Of a DNA stretch of 64,000 nt, positions 29,900 to 37,955 are shown piece after piece. Source of the stretch: Streptomyces sp. f51. GTDB lineage: Bacteria; Actinomycetota; Actinomycetes; Streptomycetales; Streptomycetaceae. Position 1 is the stretch's first letter, and each line of letters starts with the position of its first letter. The stretch is from the NCBI RefSeq assembly GCF_037940415.1, contig NZ_CP149798.1, forward strand, positions 4,249,001 to 4,313,000, given 5' to 3'. Both the position numbers and the translations under genes were made by a program. The notes below the pieces were generated by a model. That model was not told the DNA's origin, did no database searches, and was given only the letters and a program-made list of their open reading frames with translations.

Positions 29900-30465
29900 C
29901 GGTTGGTGCCTCGCTTTCGGATTCGTACTCGCCATGTGAGCCATGCGTTCCACGCGTTTCATGTGGTCGGGGCACACGTTACGGGGGAGGGGCCCCGCTG
30001 TGGCAGGGCCTAAAGGGTTGGCAATGTCCGAATTGGCCGTGTCGGGCACGGAGATTCCGGCTCGGCGTGGCTCGTGGCTCCCCGTGGGGCACACCCCTGA
30101 ACACCCCTGGGGACCACCGTGACAGGTTTTCGCGGGGTGTCCCGGTGAGGGCTTCGCCCGGGCTTCGGCGCACTTCGCCGGGCCTCCTCGGGAGGCTTCG
30201 GCGGCGTTCTCCGGATCGCTAATTCGGCTGTCGCGCAGGCGCGTTGAGGAGGTGAGGACACTGGTTGCCCTGCGTCCAGGGGGTGTTGGGGTGTTGTGGT
30301 CGGTCGTGTTCGGGAAAGTCGGTGTGGGCGGAAGCGGAGCCTGGGTGATCCGAATCGGTCGCAACGCGCTTACCGCCGTACGGTGAACGGCGTTGCAGAC
30401 GGGATACCGGACGTCGTCCGGTTCACGCCGGGCCGATGAGTCGTGGGATCCGTATTCTTCGGATC
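29900..30465. other. 566-bp divergent gap before HAD gene
   Basis: No gene-like frame was supported. It should hold the promoters of the fumarylacetoacetase and HAD genes. It contains a small hairpin around 30182-30196 and the palindrome at 30361-30396, described separately. Confidence 0.5.
30361..30396 (+). promoter_or_regulatory. Imperfect palindrome upstream of HAD phosphatase gene
   Basis: GCAACGCGCTTACCG (30361-30375) is an imperfect inverted repeat of CGGTGAACGGCGTTGC (30381-30396). It lies 70-105 bp before the chosen start of the HAD gene, a normal operator position. No known consensus was recognised. Confidence 0.35.
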
Positions 30466-31275
30466 ATGGCCGCTCCGACTGCATATTCACTCATCGCCAC
30501 TGACCTGGACGGAACGCTGCTGCGCGGCGACGACACACTCTCCGACCGGTCACGCGCCGCGTTGGCGAAGGTGACCCGGGCAGGTGCCCGGCATCTCGTG
30601 GTCACGGGCCGACCCGCACCGCGCGTGCGACCGTTTCTCGACGAACTCGGCGGTGAGGGACTGGCGGTGTGCGGGCAGGGGGCGCAGCTCTACGACGCCG
30701 CCACGGACCGCATGCTGTGGTCGGTGACGCTGGAGAGAGAGCTGGCGGAGACGGCGCTCGGCAAGATCGAGGCGGAGGTCGGGATGCTGTACGCGGCGGT
30801 CGACCAGGACGGCGTGGACGGTCTGACGCTCATCGAGCCGGGCTATGTCATGCCGCATCCGACGCTGCCGGCGGTGCGGGTGCCACGGCGGGACGACCTC
30901 TGGGCGGAGCCGATCAGCAAGGTGTTGCTCCGTCACCCGTCCTTGTCCGACGACGAGTTGGCGTCAGCGGCACGGGGAGTGGTCGGTTCGCTGGCGACGG
31001 TGACCATGTCGGGGCCCGGTACCGTCGAACTCCAGCCATGCGGGGTGACCAAGGCGACGGGTCTCGCTCTCGCCGCGGCGCATCTCGGACTCAGCCCGTC
31101 CGCGACGCTCGCCTTCGGGGACATGCCCAACGACATTCCGATGTTCGACTGGGCGGCCCGCGGTGTGGCGATGGCCAACGCGCATCCGGAACTGAAGTCG
31201 GTGGCCGACGAGATCACGCTGTCGAACGAGGACGACGGGATCGCGGTGGTGCTGGAGCGCGTCTTCGGCTTCTGA
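30466..31275 (+). CDS. HAD-superfamily (Cof-like) phosphatase
   Basis: A 269-residue hydrolase of HAD class IIB. Motif I is DLDGTLL, with the nucleophilic and general-acid Asp residues near the N-terminus (ATDLDGTLLRGDD); motif II is VVTGRP; motif III the Lys in EPISKVLL or CGVTKATGL; motif IV FGDMPNDIPMF binds Mg. The cap domain lies between. These enzymes dephosphorylate sugar phosphates, nucleotides or flavins; the substrate is not readable here. ATG at 30466 (MAAPTAYSL) is preferred to ATG at 30436, as family members begin about ten residues before the first Asp motif. Confidence 0.85.
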   Translation: MAAPTAYSLIATDLDGTLLRGDDTLSDRSRAALAKVTRAGARHLVVTGRPAPRVRPFLDELGGEGLAVCGQGAQLYDAATDRMLWSVTLERELAETALGKIEAEVGMLYAAVDQDGVDGLTLIEPGYVMPHPTLPAVRVPRRDDLWAEPISKVLLRHPSLSDDELASAARGVVGSLATVTMSGPGTVELQPCGVTKATGLALAAAHLGLSPSATLAFGDMPNDIPMFDWAARGVAMANAHPELKSVADEITLSNEDDGIAVVLERVFGF

Positions 31276-31354
31276 CGGCGCCGGTGCGCTCGCCGGCCGA
31301 ACCGGTGCGCCTGCCGGCGGAGGCGCACCCGCCCGCGAAGCACCCGTATCTGCA

Positions 31355-31400
31355 CCCGCACCCGCCGACGGTCCCAGAAGGAGCCGTCGGCGGGTGCGGG
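31355..31400. terminator. Perfect 17-bp hairpin between convergent genes
   Basis: Arms 31355-31371 (CCCGCACCCGCCGACGG) and 31384-31400 are exact reverse complements with a 12-base loop, between the HAD gene (+) and the LysM gene (-). Confidence 0.8.
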
Positions 31401-31424
31401 GGAAGAACGAGGTGTCGGGGTGGA

Positions 31425-32195
31425 TCAGTAGGCGCCGTTGACGTTGTCGATGGAGCCGTAGGTCTTGGCCGCGTAGTTGCAGGCGGCGGTGATGTTCGCG
31501 ACCGGGTCGTAGATGTTCATCGACGTGCCGGCGACGTGGTACGCCTGGAAGGTCGGGTCGATGACCTGGAGCAGACCCTTGGAGGGGATGCCTGCGGCGG
31601 CGTTGGAGTCCCAGTTGTTGATGGCGTTGGGGTTGCCGGAGGACTCGCGCATCACGTTGCGGTGGATGCCGTCGTAGCTGCCGGGGATGCCCGCCTTGGC
31701 CATGACGTCGAGGGATTCCTTGATCCAGCCATCGAGGTTGTTGGCGTACGTCTTGGCGGAGGCCTGGGTGACCGTGGCGGTCGTGGTCTTGGCCACGGCG
31801 GCGGTCGCGTTCGCCGTGGTGCGGACGGTCGTCGACCCCAGCGACTTCGTGCCGACGGTCAGCTTCAGGCCCGGGCGGATCAGGGCGGGGTTGTCGCCGA
31901 TGACCGCGCGGTTCGCCGCGTACAGCTTCTTCCAGCCACCGCTCTTGGGGTACTTCTGCGCCACCTTGGACAGGGTGTCGCCGGCGACGACCTTGTAGGT
32001 GACGAGCTGCACGTTGGGGACCACCGCGGTGTGGGCCGTCTTCGCGATCTGGGGGGCCTGCGCCGGGGTGGCGGCGCTGGCGCCGGTGGCGCTCACGAGC
32101 GGGAGGGCGAGGGCGATGCCGCCCGTGCCGGCGGCGAGCATGCCCCGGGTGATGACGTTGGACTTCTTGCTGCGGTGCTTGCCTCGTACGGGCAT
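31425..32195 (-). CDS. Secreted LysM / lytic-transglycosylase-like protein
   Basis: A 256-residue exported wall-acting protein. Signal peptide to about residue 41 (GATGASAAT), a LysM peptidoglycan-binding domain at about 66-114 (YKVVAGDTLSKVAQKY), a Thr/Ala-rich linker, and a transglycosylase-like domain in which E184 (VMRESSGNPN) is the likely catalytic acid and KGLLQVIDPTF the second conserved block. It would cut glycan strands during growth or germination. ATG at 32195 has GGAGAGGAAA upstream. The 5' leader contains a c-di-AMP riboswitch, matching the known control of Streptomyces wall hydrolases by this nucleotide. Confidence 0.87.
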   Translation of the reverse strand: MPVRGKHRSKKSNVITRGMLAAGTGGIALALPLVSATGASAATPAQAPQIAKTAHTAVVPNVQLVTYKVVAGDTLSKVAQKYPKSGGWKKLYAANRAVIGDNPALIRPGLKLTVGTKSLGSTTVRTTANATAAVAKTTTATVTQASAKTYANNLDGWIKESLDVMAKAGIPGSYDGIHRNVMRESSGNPNAINNWDSNAAAGIPSKGLLQVIDPTFQAYHVAGTSMNIYDPVANITAACNYAAKTYGSIDNVNGAY

Positions 32196-32220
32196 GACGA
32201 ATTTCCTCTCCGACGCCTGC

Positions 32221-32390
32221 GAGGTGAGCTGTCGGGTTCGGGCGGGAGATGCCCGGCCGCGCTGTGGGCGCGGCTTCACCCCAAGCCGGTCCGGTATGTC
32301 CGGATCGGCGGCTTACCTGTGGTTCCCCCGCTCCTGCCGTGCGTGGGTCGATGGGTTGCCGGGCGGCGGCAGGATTCGGCGATCCGCCCG
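32221..32390 (-). promoter_or_regulatory. ydaO-type c-di-AMP riboswitch
   Basis: Read on the minus strand, this leader shows the ordered conserved blocks of the ydaO/yuaA element: CGCCGAATCC, then GGCAACCCA, GCGGGGGAACCAC, CTTGGGGTGAAGCC, and CCGAACCCGACAGCTCACC close to the gene. The order and spacing agree with the family, and the downstream gene (a LysM/transglycosylase) is a typical target. In Streptomyces such elements shut off wall-lytic genes when c-di-AMP is high. The 5' boundary is approximate. Confidence 0.85.
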
Positions 32391-32905
32391 GGGTCGACCA
32401 GAACGTATGCGAGAGCACATGTCCGAAACAAGACGAGATTTGACCGCGAAGATCGCTTTCTCCTGGTTAAGGGCGGGGTAAAAAGTCCGTTTGTACCGGA
32501 ATTGGATCCTCAACTTGCCTATGGCAAAGGGGTTGGGTCGAGCGGGCCTCGGGGCGGGAGCCCGGCTCGCCGGTGACTCAACTCACGAGACCAAAGGGCG
32601 TTAACGCGGCACGAGGGGCAATTCGGGCATCACGCTCGCGTTTAAGGGCGTCACCGGGACCTCCCGAGCGCGCCGAGCGTCCCCTGGTGGGGCGGGAATT
32701 GTGGCGTGGACCACGTCGGGGCGGGCGGGGCCGCCTCCGCGAGGGGTGGGTGGGGTCACCGGTCGGGAGCCGGCCGGGCCCGGGCGGACGCGAGGTGAAG
32801 TGCCGCGCGCGGCAACGGGGTTCGGCGTTCGGTGCCCCGGCCTGCGGGCGGGGGCGCAGGCGAGGCGGGCGCGGGTCGGGGCGTGGCCCGACCCGGTGAA
32901 CTCCC

Positions 32906-33050
32906 CTGCCCCGCAAGCCTCCTGAGCCGCGGCGAGCCCCTGCCTCGCAAGCCTCCTGAGCCGAGGCAAGCCCCCTACCTCGCAAGCGCTCTGCCTCGCA
33001 GCGTCCCGCCCAGGCAGGCCTTCCGCCCAGGCAGGCCTTCCGCCCAGGGA
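32906..33050. repeat. 34-bp and 17-bp direct repeats in a GC-rich gap
   Basis: Within the 865-bp gene-free stretch 32391-33254, units starting CTGCC(T/C)CGCAAGCC at 32906 and 32940 repeat with a 34-bp period. Then GCCCAGGCAGGCCTTCC repeats at 33008 and 33025. C-rich pyrimidine repeats (GCCCCC/TGGCCCCC) follow to about 33250. I see no gene in this stretch. Confidence 0.65.
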
Positions 33051-33254
33051 AGCGTCCCGCGCCGCCAGCGGCCGCCCTGCGCGTAACCCGCACCCCCGCA
33101 AGCCCCCTTGGCCGCAAAGGTCTCTGCCCCGCGAGCCTGCTGGGCCGCAAAGCTCTCTGCCTCGCAAGCCCCCGGCCCCCCTGGCCCCCGCCCCCCTGGC
33201 CCCCGCACCCCCCGGCCCCCGCACCCTCTGAGCCCCCGCACCCCCTGAGCCCTG

Positions 33255-35249
33255 TCAGCCCGAGGTGCGCGGGGTTCTCTTCTCCCAGGTCCGGTGGAAG
33301 ACGACCTCGTCGCCGTCCTTGCAGACGAGTTCGTCGGTCGTGACGAAGTCCCGCGCGTCGCAGGTCGTGGTGGAGGTCGTCTCGACGCGGGCGTCCCAGG
33401 GCAGGTCCGGGCGGTGCAGCCGGATCGACCAGGTCGAGCGGGCGCGCGCGGACAGCGGGTCCGACGTCTCGATCGTGTACGTCTCCCGCCCCTCCTCCGT
33501 GCATTCGAGGCCGTCGGGATGGACACGGGTGCCGCCCTGGCCCGAGGCCACCTCCAGACGCCAGGTCTCCGCGGCCACGTCCCGCAGCACCAGTCGCTGC
33601 GGCGGGGGCTCGTCCAGGGTCGCGGAGACGGTCACCCCGAGGGGCTCGGACTCCTCGGGTTCGCCGAAGGTGATCGACGGGTCCGACTCCCGTGTCCGTA
33701 CGGGGAGTTCGAGGACGCTGCCGATCGGCTCCAGGGTGAAACCGGCCTCCGAGCCCGGCTCGGGCCAGATCCAGGGCCAGTACGCGGAGGACACGCCCAG
33801 CCGGATGCGGTGGCCCGCCGGGAAGGCGTAGCCGATGGCGTTCAGGTCGAACACCACGTGTTCCGTGCTGCCCGGAGTCCAGGGAACCGTCCGGCCGGGA
33901 CCCCGGCGCGCCGACAGGTTCAGGGCGCCCCGGGTGACGAGCGTGGACGCTCCGTCCGGCGCCACGTCGCACAGCCGGGCGATCACCTGGCCCCTGGGCA
34001 CCGCGGACGTCAGCCGCAGATTGACCCGGGGGCGGCCCAGCACCCAGGTCTCCTCCGTCACCTCGAACTCGAAACAGGCCGACCGGGCGTCCTCCTCCCG
34101 CTGGTCGGGCGGCAGGCCGGCGTCGTCGCCGAAGGGGAAGGGGCGGCCCGCGTCGACCCCCGTGTGCTGTGGGGACCGCACCGGCACCGGGGTTCCCTGG
34201 AGCGCGTACGCGACCGGGGTCACCGAGGGTGAGGGCCAGGCAGGCTCGCCCACCCAGTGGCCGGGGATGCGCGGGTACACGGTCGCCGGAGGATGCGCGT
34301 CCATCACGTACGAGCGGAGCAGGGGCACGGAGAGCGGGTCCGTCTCCTTGTCCTTGAGCCAGTGGTCCCACCAGCGCAGCGTCTCCTGGAGGAAGCCGAT
34401 CGCCGGCCCGGGCGGCAGGTCGCGGTCCGGGTACTGGCGGGACCAGGGGCCGATGAGACCCCGTACGCGATCCGGGGGAAGGTTCCGCACCAGGCGCAGC
34501 ACCGTGTCGCGGTGCGGGTCGTGCCAGCCGCCGACCGCGAGGACCGCCGCGCGGACGGTCCCGTACTCCTCGCGGGTGCCGTGAGGGCCGTACGGGTCGT
34601 CGGTCCTGTGCTCCGGCCGGGTGTGCGTGGAGGGCGCGGCCGCCGCCAGTCGCTTCTCCCACATGTCCCGCCACATCCCCTCGCCCACGTGCGCGGGGTC
34701 CGGCGGGCGGGCGGCGAAGGCGAGCCGGGCGGCCGACCGGGCGTATGTGCCGACGGCGGGAACGGAACCTCCGGCGTGGTGGGCGTCGTTGTCAGGGAGG
34801 TCGTCGCTCGGGCAGACCGTGACGACCGCCTTGAGCGGCGCGGGCGCGCGGGCCGCGACGCGAAGGGAGTGGAGACCGCCCCACGCGATCCCGAACATGC
34901 CGACCCGGCCCGTGCACCAGGGCCGGGCGGCCAGCCAGGAGACCACCTCCACCCCGTCGTCCGTGTCGGTCTCCGCGTGCTCGTCGCCCGGCACGCCCTC
35001 CGAGTTCCCGTGGCCGCGCGCGTCCACGCGCACGGAGGCGTAGCCGTGCCCGGCGTACCAGGGATGGCGCTGCTGGTCGCGCGGGGCCGTCCAGTCGGTC
35101 AGGCGGTACGGGAGGTACTCGAGGAGCGCCGGTACGGGTTCCCCGGTCAGCGGCCGCCAGATCCGGGCGTACAGGCGGGTGCCGTCCGGGAGAGGGACGA
35201 GGGCGTCCTCATGAGTGGTCTCGTAGGGGAAGGACGTACGGATGTGCAT
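33255..35249 (-). CDS. CocE/NonD-family hydrolase with missing catalytic residues
   Basis: A 664-residue protein of the CocE/X-Pro dipeptidyl-peptidase family: an alpha/beta-hydrolase domain (TRLYARIWRP, EYLPYRLTDWTAPRDQQRH, DARGHGNSEG) followed by a jelly-roll domain (GHRIRLGVSSAYWPWIWPEP). In active members the nucleophile is the Ser of GxSYxG or GISWGG; here the site reads GIAWGG, with Ala at 122 (codon 34884-34886). The catalytic His expected in GPWxH is Arg at 271 (GPWSRQYP), while the Asp region GGWHDPH (D244) is kept. ATG at 35249 has GAGGTGAC upstream. The enzyme may be inactive or have a different role. Confidence 0.8.
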   Translation of the reverse strand: MHIRTSFPYETTHEDALVPLPDGTRLYARIWRPLTGEPVPALLEYLPYRLTDWTAPRDQQRHPWYAGHGYASVRVDARGHGNSEGVPGDEHAETDTDDGVEVVSWLAARPWCTGRVGMFGIAWGGLHSLRVAARAPAPLKAVVTVCPSDDLPDNDAHHAGGSVPAVGTYARSAARLAFAARPPDPAHVGEGMWRDMWEKRLAAAAPSTHTRPEHRTDDPYGPHGTREEYGTVRAAVLAVGGWHDPHRDTVLRLVRNLPPDRVRGLIGPWSRQYPDRDLPPGPAIGFLQETLRWWDHWLKDKETDPLSVPLLRSYVMDAHPPATVYPRIPGHWVGEPAWPSPSVTPVAYALQGTPVPVRSPQHTGVDAGRPFPFGDDAGLPPDQREEDARSACFEFEVTEETWVLGRPRVNLRLTSAVPRGQVIARLCDVAPDGASTLVTRGALNLSARRGPGRTVPWTPGSTEHVVFDLNAIGYAFPAGHRIRLGVSSAYWPWIWPEPGSEAGFTLEPIGSVLELPVRTRESDPSITFGEPEESEPLGVTVSATLDEPPPQRLVLRDVAAETWRLEVASGQGGTRVHPDGLECTEEGRETYTIETSDPLSARARSTWSIRLHRPDLPWDARVETTSTTTCDARDFVTTDELVCKDGDEVVFHRTWEKRTPRTSG

Positions 35250-35301
35250 GAGCGTCACCTCGGTGGACGGAATGCCTCGTGCGGCACGGCCCGGGAACGG
35301 A

Positions 35302-35423
35302 ACCGTCGGGTCCCGGCCGTGCGGGGGACGGGCCGTCGGGTCCCGGTCGGGTGTGGGACGGGTCGTCGGGTCCCGGTCGCGCGCGGGGAGAACCGTCGGA
35401 TCCCGGCCGTACGCGGGAGCGGG
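35302..35423. repeat. Four ~30-bp direct repeats upstream of CocE-like gene
   Basis: CCGTCGGGTCCCGG(C/T)CG units repeat about four times with a 30-33-bp period in the gap between the CocE-like gene and the prenyl synthase gene. Divergent copies and the noncoding position suggest slippage-derived repeats; a regulatory role cannot be excluded. Confidence 0.65.
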
Positions 35424-35493
35424 CACGGCCGTGGGACACGGTCACCCCTTCCGGGTACTTCTGCGCATGTCATCGCATGTCGGTTCACATCAT

Positions 35494-35522
35494 CCGATCA
35501 TGAACATACCGTCCATGATCGG
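35494..35522. promoter_or_regulatory. 9-bp inverted repeat in the divergent promoter region
   Basis: CCGATCATG (35494-35502) and CATGATCGG (35514-35522) are exact inverted repeats with an 11-base spacer, in a patch that is less GC-rich than its surroundings. Its centre-to-centre spacing of 20 bp is that of a dimeric repressor site. It lies 250-280 bp before the prenyl synthase start. Confidence 0.4.
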
Positions 35523-35770
35523 GTGGCGCCCGTGAACCGGGGTACCCGCCGTTGGGGCACGCAGGTGCTTCCCGTATGCCTTCCGGGTGTACTCCCGCAT
35601 ACCTCCTGGCGGAGCGAAGTGGGCCGGGGGACGGTGGGCGCTCGCGGTGATCGAAACGTGACCGGATACGCTGACTTGAGTGATGGCAGCGACACATCGA
35701 CAAACCGTGTCATCGACCGAATGATCGACCGAGTTCGCCATGTGATCGTCAGCAGACAGGAGAACCTCTC

Positions 35771-36781
35771 GTGACCGTCGTCGGGCCGTTCGGGCTGAGC
35801 GTGCGGGACCAGGCTCTCGAAGCCGATGTCCAGGCCGGATTGGCGGCTGTCGAGGAGGGTTTGCTCGAAGCCACCAAGAGCGAGGTCCCGTTCATCACGG
35901 AAGCCGCCCAGCACCTCGTGCGGGCCGGCGGGAAGCGGTTCAGGCCGCTGCTCGTGATGCTCGCCGCCCAGTTCGGTGACCCCTACGCGCCGGGTGTCGT
36001 GCCCTCGGCCGTGGTCGTCGAGCTGACCCATCTCGCCACGCTGTACCACGACGACGTCATGGACGAGGCCGAGGTCCGGCGCGGAGTGGACAGCGCCAAC
36101 GTGCGCTGGGGCAACTCGCTGGCCGTGCTGACCGGCGACTTCCTGTTCGCCCGCGCCTCCTACATCCTGGCCGACCTCGGGCCCGAGGCCGTCCGGATCC
36201 AGGCCGAGGCGTTCGAGCGCCTGGTGACCGGACAGATCCTGGAGACCGCGGGGCCGCGCGACGGCCGCGACCCGGTCGACCACTACCTCGACGTGCTCGG
36301 CGGCAAGACCGGATCGCTGGTCGCGGTCGCGTGCCGGTTCGGCGCGATGATGTCGGGCGCCGACGAGACGGTCGTGGACGTGCTCACGCAGTACGGCGAG
36401 CGGCTGGGCGTCGCCTTCCAGCTCGCGGACGACGTTCTCGACATCGCGTCCGACTCGCACGAGTCCGGCAAGACGCCGGGGACGGACCTGCGTGAGGGCA
36501 TCGCCACGCTGCCGGTCCTGCGGCTGCGCGAGCGCGCGGAGCGCCTGGGCCTCGCCGAGGACATCGCGCTGTGCGAGCTGCTCGACTCCGACCTGACGGA
36601 CGACGCGCGGCACGCGGAGGCTCTGGCCCGGCTGCGGGAACACCCCGCGCTGGAGCAGGCGCGCCGGGACACCGTCCGGTACGCGGAGGAGGCGCGGGCC
36701 GCGCTGGCCCCGCTGCGCGAGTGCGACGCGAAGGCCGCGCTGGTCGAGCTGGTGGACGCGGTGGTGCACCGGGCCGGCTGA
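35771..36781 (+). CDS. Long-chain polyprenyl diphosphate synthase
   Basis: A 336-residue trans-prenyltransferase. The first aspartate-rich motif is DDVMD (94-98) and the second DDVLD (220-224); GGKRFRP and GGKTGSL are further conserved Lys-containing blocks. Residues before the first motif (VVELTHLATLYH) are small, which allows a long product. It most likely makes the hepta- to nonaprenyl diphosphate chain of menaquinone, given menG, the MenJ-like gene and nuo nearby; chain length is an inference. GTG at 35771 has AGGAGAACC eight bases upstream. Confidence 0.9.
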   Translation: MTVVGPFGLSVRDQALEADVQAGLAAVEEGLLEATKSEVPFITEAAQHLVRAGGKRFRPLLVMLAAQFGDPYAPGVVPSAVVVELTHLATLYHDDVMDEAEVRRGVDSANVRWGNSLAVLTGDFLFARASYILADLGPEAVRIQAEAFERLVTGQILETAGPRDGRDPVDHYLDVLGGKTGSLVAVACRFGAMMSGADETVVDVLTQYGERLGVAFQLADDVLDIASDSHESGKTPGTDLREGIATLPVLRLRERAERLGLAEDIALCELLDSDLTDDARHAEALARLREHPALEQARRDTVRYAEEARAALAPLRECDAKAALVELVDAVVHRAG

Positions 36782-36834
36782 GAGGCCGACCGGAGGATCA
36801 CCACGCCCACGGGGCCGGCGCGAGCCACCGGCGC

Positions 36835-36898
36835 CGGTCTCCGGGGCGGCCCGAGAGCTGCCGACGCGGTCTCCGGGGCGGCCCGAGAGCTGCCGACG
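36835..36898. repeat. 32-bp direct duplication
   Basis: CGGTCTCCGGGGCGGCCCGA and the next 12 bases occur twice in tandem (36835-36866 and 36867-36898) in the gap between two convergent genes. Imperfect copies of a CGTGCTC-CGGAGGCCGG unit follow to about 37010. Confidence 0.8.
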
Positions 36899-37016
36899 CC
36901 CGTCTCCGAGCCGCGCGTGTTCGTCGGTGCAGTCTCCGCCGCCTTCCGTGCTCGCGGAGGCCGGCGCCGCTGTCCGTATTCGTCGCCTCGCGTGCTCACG
37001 GAGGCCGGGGTCGTTG

Positions 37017-37610
37017 TCAGTACCCGCCGCCGCCCGTGTTCGTGCTGGAAGGCGACGGTGCCGACGACTCCGAGGCGGGTGTGGTGATCTTCGCTCCGCT
37101 GGGGGTGACGGCCCACCAGGTTCCGTCCACTCCCTGGCCGTACGGCTCCTTCGGTGCGTCGTCCTTGGCGTACCGGTAGAGCGGCCAGCCGGCGAGGGTG
37201 ATCTGGGTGCTGCCGTCGTTGCGCTTCACCGTGGAGACCAGGCTCTTGTCGATGCCCTTCGTGGTCACCGAGCCGTTGGACGTGGTCGTGGCCGCCGGCC
37301 AGAGCGCGGCGCAGGTGCTGTAACAGCTGACCTTGGTCGGGTTCGCCGAGTCCGCGTCGAAGCGGTACAGGACGAAGCCCTTGCCGTCGGTCACGACCGT
37401 GCCCAGTTTCGCGACCTTGGCGGTGGTCAGCATCGACGTGGCCGATCCCTTGGCCGCGTTCTGCGCCGTACCGCTGCTCTGCGGAGTACTGGCCCCGCTG
37501 CTACTGCTGCTGCCGCCTCCCCCGCCCCCGCTTCCGCATCCGGCGAGCGTGAGCGCCAGGGCGGCGGCGCCCATGGCGGCGTATCCCGTGACGTGCCTGA
37601 TGGCGAACAT
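37017..37610 (-). CDS. Lipoprotein with secreted-repeat (PF03640-like) domain
   Basis: A 197-residue lipoprotein: lipobox LAGC near residue 24, then a Gly/Ser linker (GGGGGGSSSSSG) and two copies of the 'secreted repeat of unknown function' (GKGFVLYRFDADS...CAALWPA and GWPLYRYAKDDAPKEPYGQG...WWAVTPSG). Proteins of this type sit on the outer face of the actinomycete membrane and some are linked to copper or redox functions, but the activity is not established. ATG at 37610 has GAGGGATC upstream. The 345 bp to the next gene hold no other feature that I can support. Confidence 0.82.
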   Translation of the reverse strand: MFAIRHVTGYAAMGAAALALTLAGCGSGGGGGGSSSSSGASTPQSSGTAQNAAKGSATSMLTTAKVAKLGTVVTDGKGFVLYRFDADSANPTKVSCYSTCAALWPAATTTSNGSVTTKGIDKSLVSTVKRNDGSTQITLAGWPLYRYAKDDAPKEPYGQGVDGTWWAVTPSGAKITTPASESSAPSPSSTNTGGGGY

Positions 37611-37955
37611 GGCGATCCCTCGATCCTTCGATCCCTGGAGAGCTGTGCGATCCGATCGCTGCCACCCGTAAGTACGGATTCGCACCATTTTTTACTCGAA
37701 TGACCGAGGTATTCGATGGCTTCCGGGTGACGCGGGCGAGGAGAGGGGCTACCCCTACGGGTCGCGGGGAGGTACCGGCCCCTCGCGTCATACCGCAGGA
37801 CTACGCGGAGTTGAGCCCGCGGGTTGACGCGTTCTTCCGCCGTATTTGGTCAGATGGAGAACACCACTCCTCACCGGTCCGGGTGAGAATGGCGGCTTAG
37901 GGGTGGAGCACGGAACGAGGGCAGGGCCGCCGCCGACGACGGAGGTAAGGCACAC

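Noticed and set aside
29713..30222. Possible plus-strand gene upstream of the HAD phosphatase
   Set aside because: It begins inside the fumarylacetoacetase gene in antisense and has an Arg-rich product without domain features.
35302..35423. Possible CRISPR array
   Set aside because: The units are contiguous or imperfect tandem repeats without unique spacers; the same holds for the repeats at 28499, 32906 and 36835.
37700..37900. Possible 66-codon gene before the LolA-like gene
   Set aside because: No ribosome site and no recognisable composition; it is more likely leader DNA.
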